Assembly (NCBI RefSeq): GCF_020781835.1
Contig: NZ_JAJGNJ010000002.1
Location: forward strand, 1 to 64,000
From: Microbacterium testaceum
GTDB taxonomy: Bacteria; Actinomycetota; Actinomycetes; Actinomycetales; Microbacteriaceae
Direction: 5' to 3'
Length of the DNA: 64,000 nt
Both the position numbers and the translations under genes were made by a program. How positions within the stretch are numbered: the first letter of the stretch is position 1; each line of letters begins with the position of its first letter. The notes beneath the pieces were generated by a model. It had not been told where the DNA came from and ran no database searches. It worked only from the letters and a program-made list of their open reading frames with translations. Shown here one piece after another: positions 8,009-16,901 of this stretch.

Positions 8009-9328
8009 ATGCGCAAGATCTACTCGCGCGCCATCCTCGGCGCGCTGATCGGCGGCGGCTTGGCCGTCGTCGGAGCCGGCATGGCCAATGCCGCGGAGAC
8101 GTCGGGCACCGACGGCCTCCTCTCGGGCGACCAGGCGATCATCTCGGTCGACCTGCCCGTCACCGTCGGCGGCAACGCCGTCTCCGTCATCGGAGACAGC
8201 CACAGCGAGGATGCCGAGACGTCGGCACCCGCGCCCGAACCCGCCCCCGAAGCCACCACCGACGGCACCGACGGTGTCGGTTCGGGCAACCAGGGCATCG
8301 TGTCGGTGAACGTACCCGTGACCGTCGGCGGCAACGCCGTGTCGGTCATCGGCGACAGCCACACCGAGGATGCCGGCACCGCGGAGCCCGCCGAAGAGAC
8401 GGCGCCGGCTCCGGTCGCCGACGTCGAGACCGATGGCACCGACAGCATCGGCGGCGGCAACCAAGTCGTCGCGCCGGTCGAGGCGCCCGTAACCATCGGC
8501 GGCAACGCCGTGTCCGGCATCGGCGACAGCACCTCCGAAGACGCCACCACCACCGGCAGCGGCTCCAACGGCTCCGCCGGCGACGCCACCACCGACGGCA
8601 GTGACAGCCTCCTCGGCGGCAACCAGGCCGTCGCGCCGGTCGAAGCGCCCGTGACCATCGGCGGCAACGCCGTGTCCGTCATCGGCGACAGCCACACCGA
8701 GGACGCCACCACCACCGGCAGCGGCTCCAACGGCTCCGCCGGCGACGCCACCACCGACGGGACGGACAGCCTCCTCGGCGGCAACCAGCTGATCATCCCG
8801 ATCAGCCTCCCCGTCACGATCGGCGGTAACGCGGTATCCGTGATCGGCGACAGCACCACGGTCGGTTCCGAGACCGGCACCCCCGGGACCCCCGGCACCC
8901 CCGGAACCCCCGGCACCCCCGGAACCCCCGGCACCCCCGGAACCCCCGGCACCCCCGGAACCCCCGGCACCCCCGGCACCCCGGGAACGCCCGGAACGCC
9001 CGGCACCCCGGGAACCCCCGGCACCCCGGGAACCCCCGGCACCCCCGGCACCCCCGGAACCCCCGGCACCCCCGGAACCCCCGGAACGCCCGGTGAGCCC
9101 GGCACCCCCGGTGAGCCCGGCACCCCCGGAACGCCCGGAACGCCCGGCACCTCGGTCGTCACCGGATCGGTCTCCTCGGCCGCGGCGGTTCAGCCGATGG
9201 CATCCGGTAGCGGCGCCCTGGCTGTCACGGGCACGGACGCCGGCACCCTCTGGGGCCTCGGCCTCGCGGCGCTGGTGATGCTCGGACTCGGAGGCGCGGT
9301 GCTCGCCCGCCGTCGCGCCACCGCCTGA
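8009..9328 (+). CDS. cell-wall-anchored chaplin-like protein with collagen-like stalk
   Basis: 439-aa surface protein. Signal peptide residues 1-28 (cleavage near ANA-AE). Residues about 35-285 hold five repeats with the core [20 protein letters not shown], which resembles the chaplin domain of Streptomyces (GNxxQVPVxVPVNVCGNxVxVIG) but with Gly replacing the Cys. Residues 290-379 are 30 Gly-X-Pro triplets (28 GTP, two GEP). The end has LAVTG (404-408), a hydrophobic span and RRR, the form recognised by class E sortases. The gene has an AGGAG site before the ATG. Role inferred: amphipathic surface layer or adhesin presented on a stalk, comparable to long chaplins. Confidence 0.85.
   Translation: MRKIYSRAILGALIGGGLAVVGAGMANAAETSGTDGLLSGDQAIISVDLPVTVGGNAVSVIGDSHSEDAETSAPAPEPAPEATTDGTDGVGSGNQGIVSVNVPVTVGGNAVSVIGDSHTEDAGTAEPAEETAPAPVADVETDGTDSIGGGNQVVAPVEAPVTIGGNAVSGIGDSTSEDATTTGSGSNGSAGDATTDGSDSLLGGNQAVAPVEAPVTIGGNAVSVIGDSHTEDATTTGSGSNGSAGDATTDGTDSLLGGNQLIIPISLPVTIGGNAVSVIGDSTTVGSETGTPGTPGTPGTPGTPGTPGTPGTPGTPGTPGTPGTPGTPGTPGTPGTPGTPGTPGTPGTPGTPGTPGTPGTPGEPGTPGEPGTPGTPGTPGTSVVTGSVSSAAAVQPMASGSGALAVTGTDAGTLWGLGLAALVMLGLGGAVLARRRATA
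8876..9145 (+). repeat. 270-bp in-frame 9-nt tandem repeat (Gly-Thr-Pro)n
   Basis: Thirty tandem 9-base units of the form GGN-ACN-CCN (GAG in two units) encode the collagen-like stalk. Synonymous third bases vary among units, but long blocks are near identical, so slippage or unequal recombination could change stalk length between strains. Confidence 0.95.
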
Positions 9329-9336
9329 CACCGCGC

Positions 9337-9360
9337 CGGGAGGGGCTTCGGCCTCTCCCG
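9337..9360 (+). terminator. strong hairpin terminator with TTCG tetraloop
   Basis: CGGGAGGGGC-TTCG-GCCTCTCCCG forms a 10-bp stem (one G-T pair) closed by a UUCG loop, nine bases after the stop codon of the chaplin-like gene. No T-tract follows, as is common in actinobacteria. Confidence 0.8.
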
Positions 9361-9366
9361 ACGAGG

Positions 9367-9405
9367 CACCGGATGCCATCGTCCATCGGGGCGTGGCATC
9401 CGGTG
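9367..9405. terminator. 12-bp inverted repeat between convergent genes
   Basis: CACCGGATGCCA (9367-9378) and TGGCATCCGGTG (9394-9405) are perfectly complementary around a 15-base loop. It lies 17 bases beyond the stop codon of the convergent cupin gene and probably serves as its terminator. The arms contain the frequent heptamer GGATGCC. Confidence 0.65.
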
Positions 9406-9421
9406 TCCGGCGTGTCCGGCG

Positions 9422-9853
9422 TCAGTCGGCCAGACGCCAGTCTTCGAAGCTGAAGCCGGGCGACACCAGGCAACTCACCACCGCTTCCGCGTCGTCGACG
9501 AGCCGCGCCGACTGCCACACCCCCGCGGGGACCGTGGCCTGCAGCCGCTCCCCCGCCGCCAGGTCGGCACCGAGCACCACGGTGTGCGCGAGCGCGGGCT
9601 CGGCACCGTCGCCACCGAACGACAGCTCGAGGCGACCGGGACCATGCCACAACCACACCTCGTCGCTCGTGACGACATGCCAGGCGCTGTGCTCACCCGG
9701 CGTGAGCAGGTAGTGGATCAGCGTCGCCGCGGGTCGCGCACCCGCGGGGGTGTCGACCGCGTACGTCCCCGTCCACATGCGGCGGAACCACCCGCCCTCG
9801 GGGTGCTCTTCGAGGTCGAGCAGCCGGGCGGTGGCGGGGCGGTCGTCAGTCAC
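9422..9853 (-). CDS. cupin domain protein, DUF985 family
   Basis: 143-aa protein from the GTG at 9853, which is preceded by GGAG and overlaps the stop of the amidohydrolase gene (GTGACTGA), so the two are translationally coupled. Conserved DUF985 features are visible: HPEGGWFRR at the start, TLIHYLLTPGEHSAWHVVTSDEVWLWHGPG in the middle and VPAGVWQSARL, VSCLVSPGFSFEDWRL at the end. These proteins adopt a jelly-roll fold and bind small acidic or sugar ligands; the reaction, if any, is unknown. Length matches the family. Confidence 0.88.
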   Translation of the reverse strand: MTDDRPATARLLDLEEHPEGGWFRRMWTGTYAVDTPAGARPAATLIHYLLTPGEHSAWHVVTSDEVWLWHGPGRLELSFGGDGAEPALAHTVVLGADLAAGERLQATVPAGVWQSARLVDDAEAVVSCLVSPGFSFEDWRLAD

Positions 9854-11171
9854 AGTGCACTCCGGTCTCTCGGGTGAAGGCGGCGGATGCGAAGCGCACC
9901 TCGCCGTCGATGAAGGTCGCCGCGGCACGCCCGGCGCCGTCGACGACGAGGTGCTCGATCATGTCGTCGGCGGCGGCGGCGTCGATGTCGAAGAAGGCGA
10001 GGTCGGCCACGGCGCCGACCGACAGGTAGCCCGTGCGCTCGGGCCCGGTGTCGAGTCCCATGGCGTGTGCTCCGCCGAGGGTCGCCGCGCGCAGCAGCAC
10101 GGATGCCAGATCCCGGTGCGCGTACCCCTGATCACGCGCGAGGCGGTGAAGGGCCGCCACGTCGGCGAGCAGGTCGAGCGACGGCGAGGACGACAGCGAG
10201 TCGGTGCCCACCGCGATCGCGTTCCCCTCGACGAGGTACGCGGCCACGGGCGGCTCGTCGAGCCCGATCACGGCGTTCGAGCGCGGGCACAGCGCGACGG
10301 TCGTGCCGCGCAGCCGGAGCGTCGCGCGGTCGCGCGCGGTCATGTACACCCCGTGCGCGATATGGCAGTCGGGCCCCAGGACGCCGAGCTCGTCGACGAA
10401 CTCCGTCGCCCCGGTGCCGAAGCCCTCGTCGCGCAGCGCCTGGAAGCTCGCCGGACGCCGCTCGCGCCACGGCATCGCCTCACCGTGCTCGCGCTCGAAC
10501 GCGGCCTCGCCGAGGTGGATGTGCAGCCGGCTCCCCCGCTCGCGCACGATGTCGGGGATCTCCAGCAGCGGCTCGACGTCGAGCGAGTACGGCGCGTGCG
10601 GCGACAGGCCGGTTCCCGGCGGCGACGGCAGCGAGTCCAGCCGCGCCTCAACCTCGGCCCTCCCCCGCTCGGCCCATGCCGCGTTGGTCCAGCTCATCAC
10701 CTCCCAGTAGGTGATGCCGTGCAGCCGCGCGTCGTGCAGCGCCGACGCCGCCTCGACGTCGGTGACGATGTCGGCCACCGCGGTCGTGCCCGCCGCGATC
10801 AGCTGTGCGGCGCCGGCTCTGGCATCCGCCGCCCAATCCAAGCCCGACTCGTAGACCGGCTGGAAAGCTGCGGCCCAATCCTCGAACCCCGTGTACGAGC
10901 CGCGCCCGACCTCGGCCATGCCCGTGTACTGCAGGTGGGAGTGGGCGTTCACCAGGCCCGGGGTCAGCACGCCCGGCCAGTGCACCTCGTCGAACTCGAC
11001 ACCGCGCTGGCGCAGCTCGTGCCGCACCCACTCGCGGTCGCCGACGTGGCGGATGCGGCCACCGGCCACGGCGATGGCGCCGTCGACGATGGGCGGCGCG
11101 GTGATCGGGACGACGAGGGATGCCGAGTACAGCACGACCCGCGGGCGCTCGGGTGCGCGATCGACGGTCAT
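9846..11171 (-). CDS. amidohydrolase (deaminase-type, TrzA/SAH deaminase-like)
   Basis: 441-aa metal-dependent hydrolase. Metal-binding motifs of the subtype with one metal are present: NAHSH (His77, His79), HIHLGE in the centre, HG (IAHGVYM) and the distal Asp in GTDSLSSSP. The beta-sandwich elements at both ends (VVLYSASLVVPI... and VADLAFFDID) are typical. Relatives deaminate S-adenosylhomocysteine, guanine or aminofutalosine, and the substrate here cannot be fixed. It forms a coupled pair with the downstream DUF985 cupin. The pair is placed between rplI and dnaB, a position usually without extra genes. Confidence 0.85.
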   Translation of the reverse strand: MTVDRAPERPRVVLYSASLVVPITAPPIVDGAIAVAGGRIRHVGDREWVRHELRQRGVEFDEVHWPGVLTPGLVNAHSHLQYTGMAEVGRGSYTGFEDWAAAFQPVYESGLDWAADARAGAAQLIAAGTTAVADIVTDVEAASALHDARLHGITYWEVMSWTNAAWAERGRAEVEARLDSLPSPPGTGLSPHAPYSLDVEPLLEIPDIVRERGSRLHIHLGEAAFEREHGEAMPWRERRPASFQALRDEGFGTGATEFVDELGVLGPDCHIAHGVYMTARDRATLRLRGTTVALCPRSNAVIGLDEPPVAAYLVEGNAIAVGTDSLSSSPSLDLLADVAALHRLARDQGYAHRDLASVLLRAATLGGAHAMGLDTGPERTGYLSVGAVADLAFFDIDAAAADDMIEHLVVDGAGRAAATFIDGEVRFASAAFTRETGVHCD

Positions 11172-11248
11172 TCGCCCAGCCTAGGGACGCGGTGTGACGG
11201 ACGCGTGTCGCGGAGATCCCCGCGATGCCGCGGTGACCTTCCCGGTTT

Positions 11249-11430
11249 GGGGCGGATTCCGCGCATCGGGGCGCACGATGCACGGCCCGAAGGCCGAATT
11301 GCGCCCCAAACCCTCGAAGCGGCGCGGCCGGACGCCGAAGCACCGCCGCGAACACCGGAAACCGTTGGGGCGGAATCCGCGCATAGGGGCGCACGATGCA
11401 CGCCCCGAAGGACGAATCGCGCCCCAAACC
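11249..11430. repeat. two copies of a 64-bp intergenic repeat with inverted ends
   Basis: 11249-11312 and 11367-11430 are 64-base direct repeats that differ at five positions. In the first copy GGTTTGGGGCG (11244-11254) is the reverse complement of CGCCCCAAACC at 11302-11312, and an inner part carries GGGGCGCACGATGCACG. The 373-base gap 11172-11544 holds no gene. The CGCCCC-AAACC end recurs at 60561-60571, so this belongs to a dispersed REP-like family. Confidence 0.75.
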
Positions 11431-11496
11431 GGGAAGAACCGCAGCCACCGCACCGCCCGCCCCAACCCCGACCAGAGCACCGCACGGACAACGCGG

Positions 11497-11533
11497 AACG
11501 GCCCCGGTCCGCCGAAGCGGGGCCGGGGCCGTT
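11497..11533 (-). terminator. terminator of the rpsF-ssb-rpsR-rplI operon
   Basis: AACGGCCCCGG (11497-11507) and CCGGGGCCGTT (11523-11533) form a perfect 11-bp stem just downstream of the rplI stop codon. On the transcribed strand it ends the ribosomal protein operon. Confidence 0.8.
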
Positions 11534-11544
11534 GGTGCAGCGAA

Positions 11545-11997
11545 TTACTTCGCGGCGACCACCTGGAGGGTGATCACGGCGGTGACGTCGTCACGCAGGC
11601 GAACGGTCGCCTCGTGCTCGCCCACCGACTTGATCGCCGAGGTGATCTGGATCTTGCGCTTGTCGAGCTCCCCGAGGCCGGCGGCCTTGACCGCGTCGGC
11701 GACGTCGCCCGTCTTGACCGAACCGAAGAGGCGACCCTCAGCACCGGCCTTGACGGCCAGCTTGACGGTGTTCGACTCGAGGGTGTTCTTCAGGGCCACG
11801 GCCTCTTCGTGGTCGTGGATCGCGCGGCTCTCGCGAGCGGCGCGGATCGACGAGACCTGCTTCTCGCCACCGCGCGTCCACGCGACAGCGAAGCCCTGGG
11901 GGATGAGGTAGTTGCGGGCGTACCCGTTCTTGACCTCGACAACGTCACCGGCGCTACCGAGCCCGGTGACCTCATTCGTGAGAATCAGCTTTGCCAT
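11545..11997 (-). CDS. rplI: 50S ribosomal protein L9
   Basis: 150 aa, normal length. The N-terminal domain motif ([33 protein letters not shown]) and the long connecting helix to the C-terminal rRNA-binding domain ([16 protein letters not shown]) are complete. It stabilises the L1 stalk region of the large subunit. Last gene of the minus-strand operon rpsF-ssb-rpsR-rplI, ten bases after rpsR, followed by a strong hairpin. Confidence 0.98.
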   Translation of the reverse strand: MAKLILTNEVTGLGSAGDVVEVKNGYARNYLIPQGFAVAWTRGGEKQVSSIRAARESRAIHDHEEAVALKNTLESNTVKLAVKAGAEGRLFGSVKTGDVADAVKAAGLGELDKRKIQITSAIKSVGEHEATVRLRDDVTAVITLQVVAAK

Positions 11998-12007
11998 CGG
12001 GTGCTCC

Positions 12008-12262
12008 TTAGCGGCCGGCGCCGGCGTAGGGCAGGAGAGCCATCTCGCGCGCGTTCTTGATGGCGCGGGCGATCAGGCGCTGCTCCTGCACGGAGACACC
12101 GGTGATACGACGGGCGCGGATCTTGCCGCGCTCCGAGATGAACTTGCGGAGGGTCGCGACGTCCTTGTAATCGATGACGCCGACGCGGATCGCCTTCGCG
12201 GGGGCTGCGTTCTTGGCGCCCTTCCGCGGCTTGCGGCGGTCGCCAGTGGCCTTTCCAGCCAT
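12008..12262 (-). CDS. rpsR: 30S ribosomal protein S18
   Basis: 84 aa from the ATG at 12262, chosen from the GAAGGAAG site upstream and from the usual start [15 protein letters not shown]. The conserved core ([26 protein letters not shown]) is present. S18 pairs with S6 on the small-subunit platform. There is no CXXC zinc motif, so it is the zinc-free form. Confidence 0.97.
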   Translation of the reverse strand: MAGKATGDRRKPRKGAKNAAPAKAIRVGVIDYKDVATLRKFISERGKIRARRITGVSVQEQRLIARAIKNAREMALLPYAGAGR

Positions 12263-12363
12263 GCTTCCTTCTTTCGTGTGGGTTCGGATGCCGGGGGCAC
12301 ATGCGGCGCCCGGGCTCGGCATCCGGAATTTCGGGGGTCGTCACGCCGTGAGGCGTAGCGAGA

Positions 12364-12870
12364 TCAGAACGGGGTGTCGTCTCCGTAGGAACCGGGAGTG
12401 CTCCACGCGTCGGCGCCGCCGCCCTGGTTCGACCCGGGGGTCGACCACGGCTCGTCGTTCGACTGCTGCACCTGCGGGCGTCCGCCGCCACCGCCGCCGC
12501 CCGAGGAGGCGGCACGGGTGACCTGAGCGGTCGCGTAGCGGAGCGAGGGGCCGATCTCGTCGACCTCCAGCTCGATCGCGGTGCGGTTGTTGCCCTCGCG
12601 GTCCTGGTACGAGCGCTGCTTGAGGCGACCGGTCGCGATGACACGGGAACCCTTCGTCAGCGATCCGGCGACGTGCTCGGCGAATTCGCGCCACACCGAG
12701 GCGCGCAGGAAGAGCGCCTCGCCGTCCTTCCACTCGTTCGCCTGGCGGTCGAACGTGCGGGGGGTCGACGCGATGGTGAAGTTCGCCACCGGAAGCCCGT
12801 TCTGCGTGTACCGCAGCTCGGGGTCGGCCGTGAGGTTCCCCACGACGGTGATGACGGTTTCGCCGGCCAT
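12364..12870 (-). CDS. ssb: single-stranded DNA-binding protein
   Basis: 168 aa. OB-fold domain in residues 1-115 ([29 protein letters not shown], then [24 protein letters not shown]). The flexible linker is Gly-rich with a run of Gly residues, and the acidic tip DDTPF matches the partner-binding tail. The ATG at 12870 is five bases after the rpsF stop codon. Confidence 0.97.
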   Translation of the reverse strand: MAGETVITVVGNLTADPELRYTQNGLPVANFTIASTPRTFDRQANEWKDGEALFLRASVWREFAEHVAGSLTKGSRVIATGRLKQRSYQDREGNNRTAIELEVDEIGPSLRYATAQVTRAASSGGGGGGGRPQVQQSNDEPWSTPGSNQGGGADAWSTPGSYGDDTPF

Positions 12871-12875
12871 CGTCG

Positions 12876-13268
12876 TTACTTCGCAGCCTTCTCGGCGGAC
12901 TCGACCTTGCGGGGAGCGGCAGCCTTGCGGGCGGCCTTCTCCTCGGAACGCTTCGCCTCGGCGGCGACCTGCGCGATGGCCTCCTCGGCGCGGAGGACCT
13001 TGGTGCGCATGATCTGCTCGCTCAGCTTCAGCTGACGGTCGAGCTCCTGCGTGGCCTCGCTCGTGGCGGTGAAGTCGACGACGGCGTAGATGCCCTCGTT
13101 CTTCTTCTTGATCTCGTAGGCCAGACGGCGGCGTCCCCAGACATCCACCTTCTCGATGGTTCCCCCATCGTTGGTGATGACCTTGAGGAACCCGTCGAGC
13201 TTCGGAGCGACCTGGCGCTCGTCGACCTCGGGGTCGAAGATGACCATGAGTTCGTACTGGTGCGTCAC
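12876..13268 (-). CDS. rpsF: 30S ribosomal protein S6
   Basis: 130 aa, longer than the about 96-aa actinobacterial core because of a charged Lys/Ala/Glu-rich tail ([12 protein letters not shown]...). Core motifs [13 protein letters not shown] and [23 protein letters not shown] are intact. A GTG start is preceded by GAAGGAGG. First gene of the operon; its promoter must lie in 13269-13455, where a TAGACT hexamer on the minus strand (about 13382-13387) could be the -10 box. Confidence 0.97.
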   Translation of the reverse strand: MTHQYELMVIFDPEVDERQVAPKLDGFLKVITNDGGTIEKVDVWGRRRLAYEIKKKNEGIYAVVDFTATSEATQELDRQLKLSEQIMRTKVLRAEEAIAQVAAEAKRSEEKAARKAAAPRKVESAEKAAK

Positions 13269-13455
13269 TAACCCACCTCCTTCGGACTAGAACGGCTGAC
13301 GGGCATTTCCCGGCAGCAGGAGGGTGTGTTGCACGTCGTCTCGGGCTTACACGCGCATGGGCGTCGCCAGACAACCTTCGTAGTCTAACGGATGCCGTGA
13401 CCCAGCGCGGAACCCGACCTCCCGGCATCCGGCCGCCCCTCGGTAGCGTGGGGCC

Positions 13456-14544
13456 ATGAGCGGCACGGCCCTGGACACTACTGCCCTGACGAGACCGGTC
13501 CCCCGCGCCGACGTGCGCGCGTTCACCGCGCAACTGCGGCGCGAGGGCAAGCTCACGAGCGTCGCCTTCACGGCGATCGGGATCGTGCTGGTGGGCGGCA
13601 TCTTCCTCGTGGTGGCGGTGCTGATGGCATCCGTCGTCAGCTTCGGACTGTTCGCGACGGACGGGCGGCCGAGCCCGATCGGCATCGGCTTCCTCATCTT
13701 CTTCGCGGCGGTCATCGCACTGATCGTCTACGCGCTCATCGTGCTGTTCCGCGGCCGCGCGGAGCGCCGCTACCGCCTCGCGCACTTCGCCGAGGCGAAC
13801 GGGATGACGTGGACGCCGACCGAGCCCGACCCCGCCCTTCCGGGCATGATCTTCGCCGAGGGGCGCGATCGCGAGGCGACTGACGTCATCCGCGGTCCCC
13901 GGCCGCGCCTTGTCGAAGTCGGCAACTACACGTACAAGACCGGCTCGGGAAAGAGCGAGCAGACGCACAAGTGGGCGTACGTCCAGATGCGGCTCGACAC
14001 GCCGCTCCCCCACATCGTGTTGGACGCCGTCGGCAACAACGGCCTGTTCGGCATCTCGAATCTGCCCGCGACCTTCGGCCGCGACCAGCGTCTGAGCCTT
14101 GAGGGCGACTTCGACCGGTACTTCGCGCTCTACTGCCCCAAGGGCTACGAGCGCGATGCGCTCTACCTCTTCACCCCGGACGTCATGGCGCGGTTCATCG
14201 ACAACGCCGCGGCCCTCGACGTCGAGATCGTCGACGACCGCCTCTTCCTCTACGCGCGGCGCGAGCTGTCGACCACCGACCCCGCGGTGTGGGAATGGGT
14301 CTTCGGCACGGTCGGGGCGATCGACGACAAGCTCGCGCAGTGGGCGCGTTGGCGCGACGAGCGCCTTGCCGCGGAGGAGGCGCCCGCCGCCTCGCGCGTG
14401 CCACTGCTCACTCCCCCACCCGCCGGCGTCGCCCGGGAGGGGCGCCGACTGCGCCGCGGTTTCTCGTGGATCACCGCGGCGTTCGTCGTGCTCGGCGTGG
14501 GGTGGTGGCTGCTCACGGTGGTCTTCGACATGTTCGTACGCTGA
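13456..14544 (+). CDS. membrane protein of unknown function (three TM, DUF3137-like)
   Basis: 362 aa. Two transmembrane segments near residues 37-62 and 77-98 ([42 protein letters not shown]) precede a soluble region of about 210 aa, and a third segment lies at the C-terminus ([20 protein letters not shown]). The soluble part with [22 protein letters not shown] and [24 protein letters not shown] resembles proteins annotated as DUF3137 or plain hypothetical. Divergent from rpsF. No function can be given. Confidence 0.75.
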   Translation: MSGTALDTTALTRPVPRADVRAFTAQLRREGKLTSVAFTAIGIVLVGGIFLVVAVLMASVVSFGLFATDGRPSPIGIGFLIFFAAVIALIVYALIVLFRGRAERRYRLAHFAEANGMTWTPTEPDPALPGMIFAEGRDREATDVIRGPRPRLVEVGNYTYKTGSGKSEQTHKWAYVQMRLDTPLPHIVLDAVGNNGLFGISNLPATFGRDQRLSLEGDFDRYFALYCPKGYERDALYLFTPDVMARFIDNAAALDVEIVDDRLFLYARRELSTTDPAVWEWVFGTVGAIDDKLAQWARWRDERLAAEEAPAASRVPLLTPPPAGVAREGRRLRRGFSWITAAFVVLGVGWWLLTVVFDMFVR

Positions 14545-14683
14545 CCGGCCGCGGCCGGGTGTCCGGGTGTCCGGGGCTCCGGAGTTCCGGCCTCTTTCGC
14601 CGGGGTTCGGCCGGATTGCTCGGCGTTCCGGCCCGTTACTCCGGAGCGCGGCACAAGGCCCGCGCCGGACACAACGGCCGCAC

Positions 14684-15433
14684 TCAGTGCGCCGACCAGC
14701 CGCCATCCATGACGTAGCTCGTTCCCGTGACCATCGCGGCATCCGGGCCCGCGAGCCACAGCGCCAGCGACGCGACCTCGGACGGCTCGACGAGCCGCTT
14801 GATCGCGGCATCCTTCAGGAGCACCTGCTCGAGCACCTCGGACTCCGGGATGCCATGCGCTCGCGCCTGGTCCGCGATCTGCTTCTCGACCAACGGCGAC
14901 TGCACATACCCCGGGTCGATGCAGACGCTCGTGACCCCGCGCGGGCCTCCCTCGAGGGCCGTGGTCTTGGACAGACCCTCCAGGCCGTGCTTGGCGGTCA
15001 CGTACGCCGACTTATATGCCGATGCGCGTATACCGTGCACGCTGGAGACGTTCAGCACGCGCCCGAACCCCCGCTCGTACATCCCGGGCAGGGCGGCGCG
15101 GATCAACAGAAAGGGTGCCTCGAGCATCAACCGCAGCATGAAGGAGAAGCGCTCGGGGGCGAACTCCTCGATCGGGCTGACGTGCTGGATGCCGGCGTTG
15201 TTGACCAGGATGTCGACGTCGAGGCTGAGGTCGGCCAGGGCCACCGTGTCCGACAGGTCGACCGCCCACGCGCGGCCGCCGATCTCGGCGGCGAGGGCGT
15301 CGGCACCCTCGGCGTTGAGATCGGCGACCGTCACGGTGGCCCCGGCCTCGGCGAACGACCGCGCGATCGCCGCGCCGATGCCGCTGGCACCGCCGGTGAC
15401 GAGGGCGCGACGTCCGCTGAGGTCGATGCTCAT
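14684..15433 (-). CDS. 3-hydroxybutyrate dehydrogenase (SDR)
   Basis: 249-aa NAD-dependent dehydrogenase interconverting 3-hydroxybutyrate and acetoacetate. Visible features: TGGASGIG near residue 13, [18 protein letters not shown]-like NVSSVHG, catalytic YVTAKHG, and the family-specific C-terminal part [23 protein letters not shown] with [11 protein letters not shown]. It starts six bases after the transporter gene stop, so both form an operon. The context suggests uptake and oxidation of 3-hydroxybutyrate or a similar short hydroxyacid. Confidence 0.88.
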   Translation of the reverse strand: MSIDLSGRRALVTGGASGIGAAIARSFAEAGATVTVADLNAEGADALAAEIGGRAWAVDLSDTVALADLSLDVDILVNNAGIQHVSPIEEFAPERFSFMLRLMLEAPFLLIRAALPGMYERGFGRVLNVSSVHGIRASAYKSAYVTAKHGLEGLSKTTALEGGPRGVTSVCIDPGYVQSPLVEKQIADQARAHGIPESEVLEQVLLKDAAIKRLVEPSEVASLALWLAGPDAAMVTGTSYVMDGGWSAH

Positions 15434-15439
15434 GTGGTC

Positions 15440-16798
15440 CTACTTCCTGCGCGCGGCGTCGGCGGCGTCGATGTCGCGCAGCGAGATCCCGCGCGTCTCC
15501 TTGAGCGACAGTACGGTCACCGACGTCAGCGCGCACGCGACGACGATGTAGATGGCGATGGGCAGCCACGAGCCGAAGTCGCGCAGCCACTGCGTCGCGA
15601 GGATCGGAGCGAGCGACCCCGCCAGGATCGCGGTGACCTGGGCCCCGAGCGACACCCCCGAGTAGCGCATACGCGTCGGGAAGAGCTCCGCCATCACGGC
15701 CGGCTGCGGCGCGTACATGCCGGCGTGGAACACCAGGCCGATCGAGACGGCGGCGACGATCACCACCGGGTTGAGCGTGTCGAACATCGGAAAGGCGAAG
15801 AAGGCCCAGGTCGCACTGAGGACGGCGCCGGCGAGGTACACCGGCTTGCGGCCGATGCGGTCGGCGAGGCGCCCGAGTGGGGGGATCACGGCGAAATGGA
15901 TGACGTGAGCGATCAGCAGCGCGAGGAGCAGCTGGCTCGTGTCGTACGAGTGGACGAACTTCAGGTACACGATCGAGAAGCTGACGACGATGTAGTAGAC
16001 GATGTTCTCCGCGAACCGCACACCCATCGCCTGGACGACGCCCTTCGGGTAGCGGCGCAGCACCTCGACGACCCCGAACGACGTGGCCTTCTCCTGCTCG
16101 ACCTGCTGCTTGGCCTCGAGGAAGATCGGCGCTTCCTCGACATGCGTGCGGATGTAGAAGCCGACGAGCACGATCACGGCCGAGAGCCAGAACGCGATGC
16201 GCCAGCCCCAGTCCAGGAACGCCGCGGGCGAGAGCACGAACGACGTCACGAGCAGCACCATCGTGGCCAGGAGGTTTCCGACCGGAACGGCGGCCTGCGG
16301 CCAGCTCGCCCAGAACGCCCGCGAGCGGTTCGGGCTCTGCTCGGCGACGAGCAGGACAGCCCCGCCCCATTCGCCACCCACCGCGAAGCCCTGGATGAAG
16401 CGGAGCGCCACGAGCATCGCGGGCGCCCAGTATCCGACGGAGGCGAAGCCGGGAAGGCATCCCATCAGGAAGGTCGCCGCACCGACGATGATGATCGTCG
16501 CCTGCAGCGTAGGCTTACGGCCGAACCGGTCGCCGATCTGGCCGAAGACGATGCCGCCGAGCGGACGGGCGACGAAGCCGACGGCATACGTGACGAAGGC
16601 GGCGATGATGCCGTCGAGCGGTGAGCCCGACGACGGGAAGAAGAACGTGCCGAACACCAGGCTCGCGGCCGTGGCGTAGAGGAAGAACTCGTACCACTCG
16701 ACGACGGTGCCGGCCATGGAGGCGGCGACGACGCGGCGGATCTTGCTGGTCGAGATATCAGGGGAGGCGCTGCGTTGCGCTGCGGTGGGGGATTCCAT
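15440..16798 (-). CDS. MFS transporter, metabolite:H+ symporter (MHS) family
   Basis: 452 aa with about twelve membrane spans. MHS signatures are clear: AGTVVEWYEFFLYATAASLVFGTFFFP in helix 1, RPLGGIVFGQIGDRFGRKPTL after helix 2, and GGEWGGAVLLVAEQSPNRSRAFWASW in helix 5. The ATG at 16798 has GAAGGAG upstream. Family members import organic acids, betaines or dicarboxylates with protons; co-transcription with 3-hydroxybutyrate dehydrogenase suggests a hydroxyacid. The divergent LysR regulator likely controls both. Confidence 0.9.
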   Translation of the reverse strand: MESPTAAQRSASPDISTSKIRRVVAASMAGTVVEWYEFFLYATAASLVFGTFFFPSSGSPLDGIIAAFVTYAVGFVARPLGGIVFGQIGDRFGRKPTLQATIIIVGAATFLMGCLPGFASVGYWAPAMLVALRFIQGFAVGGEWGGAVLLVAEQSPNRSRAFWASWPQAAVPVGNLLATMVLLVTSFVLSPAAFLDWGWRIAFWLSAVIVLVGFYIRTHVEEAPIFLEAKQQVEQEKATSFGVVEVLRRYPKGVVQAMGVRFAENIVYYIVVSFSIVYLKFVHSYDTSQLLLALLIAHVIHFAVIPPLGRLADRIGRKPVYLAGAVLSATWAFFAFPMFDTLNPVVIVAAVSIGLVFHAGMYAPQPAVMAELFPTRMRYSGVSLGAQVTAILAGSLAPILATQWLRDFGSWLPIAIYIVVACALTSVTVLSLKETRGISLRDIDAADAARRK

Positions 16799-16884
16799 GC
16801 TGCTCCTTCGGTGTCGACGGTGACATCCGGGAAGAGTTTGCGCCGCGACCCGTGCTGCGGCAATGCCCAGAGATGCGGGTACGA

Positions 16885-16900
16885 TGTGCACAATTGCACA
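16885..16900. promoter_or_regulatory. inverted repeat TGTGCA-N4-TGCACA before the LysR gene
   Basis: A 6-bp inverted repeat with a four-base spacer ends two bases before the LysR ATG at 16902, in the divergent promoter region between the transporter operon and lysR. It could be an autoregulatory site. LysR boxes are usually T-N11-A, so the match is only suggestive. Confidence 0.45.
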
Positions 16901-16901
16901 C

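Noticed and set aside
8876..9145. Regular short repeats resembling a CRISPR array
   Set aside because: Units are 9 bases without spacers, are in frame and encode Gly-Thr-Pro within a surface protein.
14099..16624. 841-codon plus-strand frame across several genes
   Set aside because: It covers the 3-hydroxybutyrate dehydrogenase and MHS transporter genes on the opposite strand; composition is Arg/Asp-rich as expected for an antisense shadow in high-GC DNA, with no ribosome binding site or domain.
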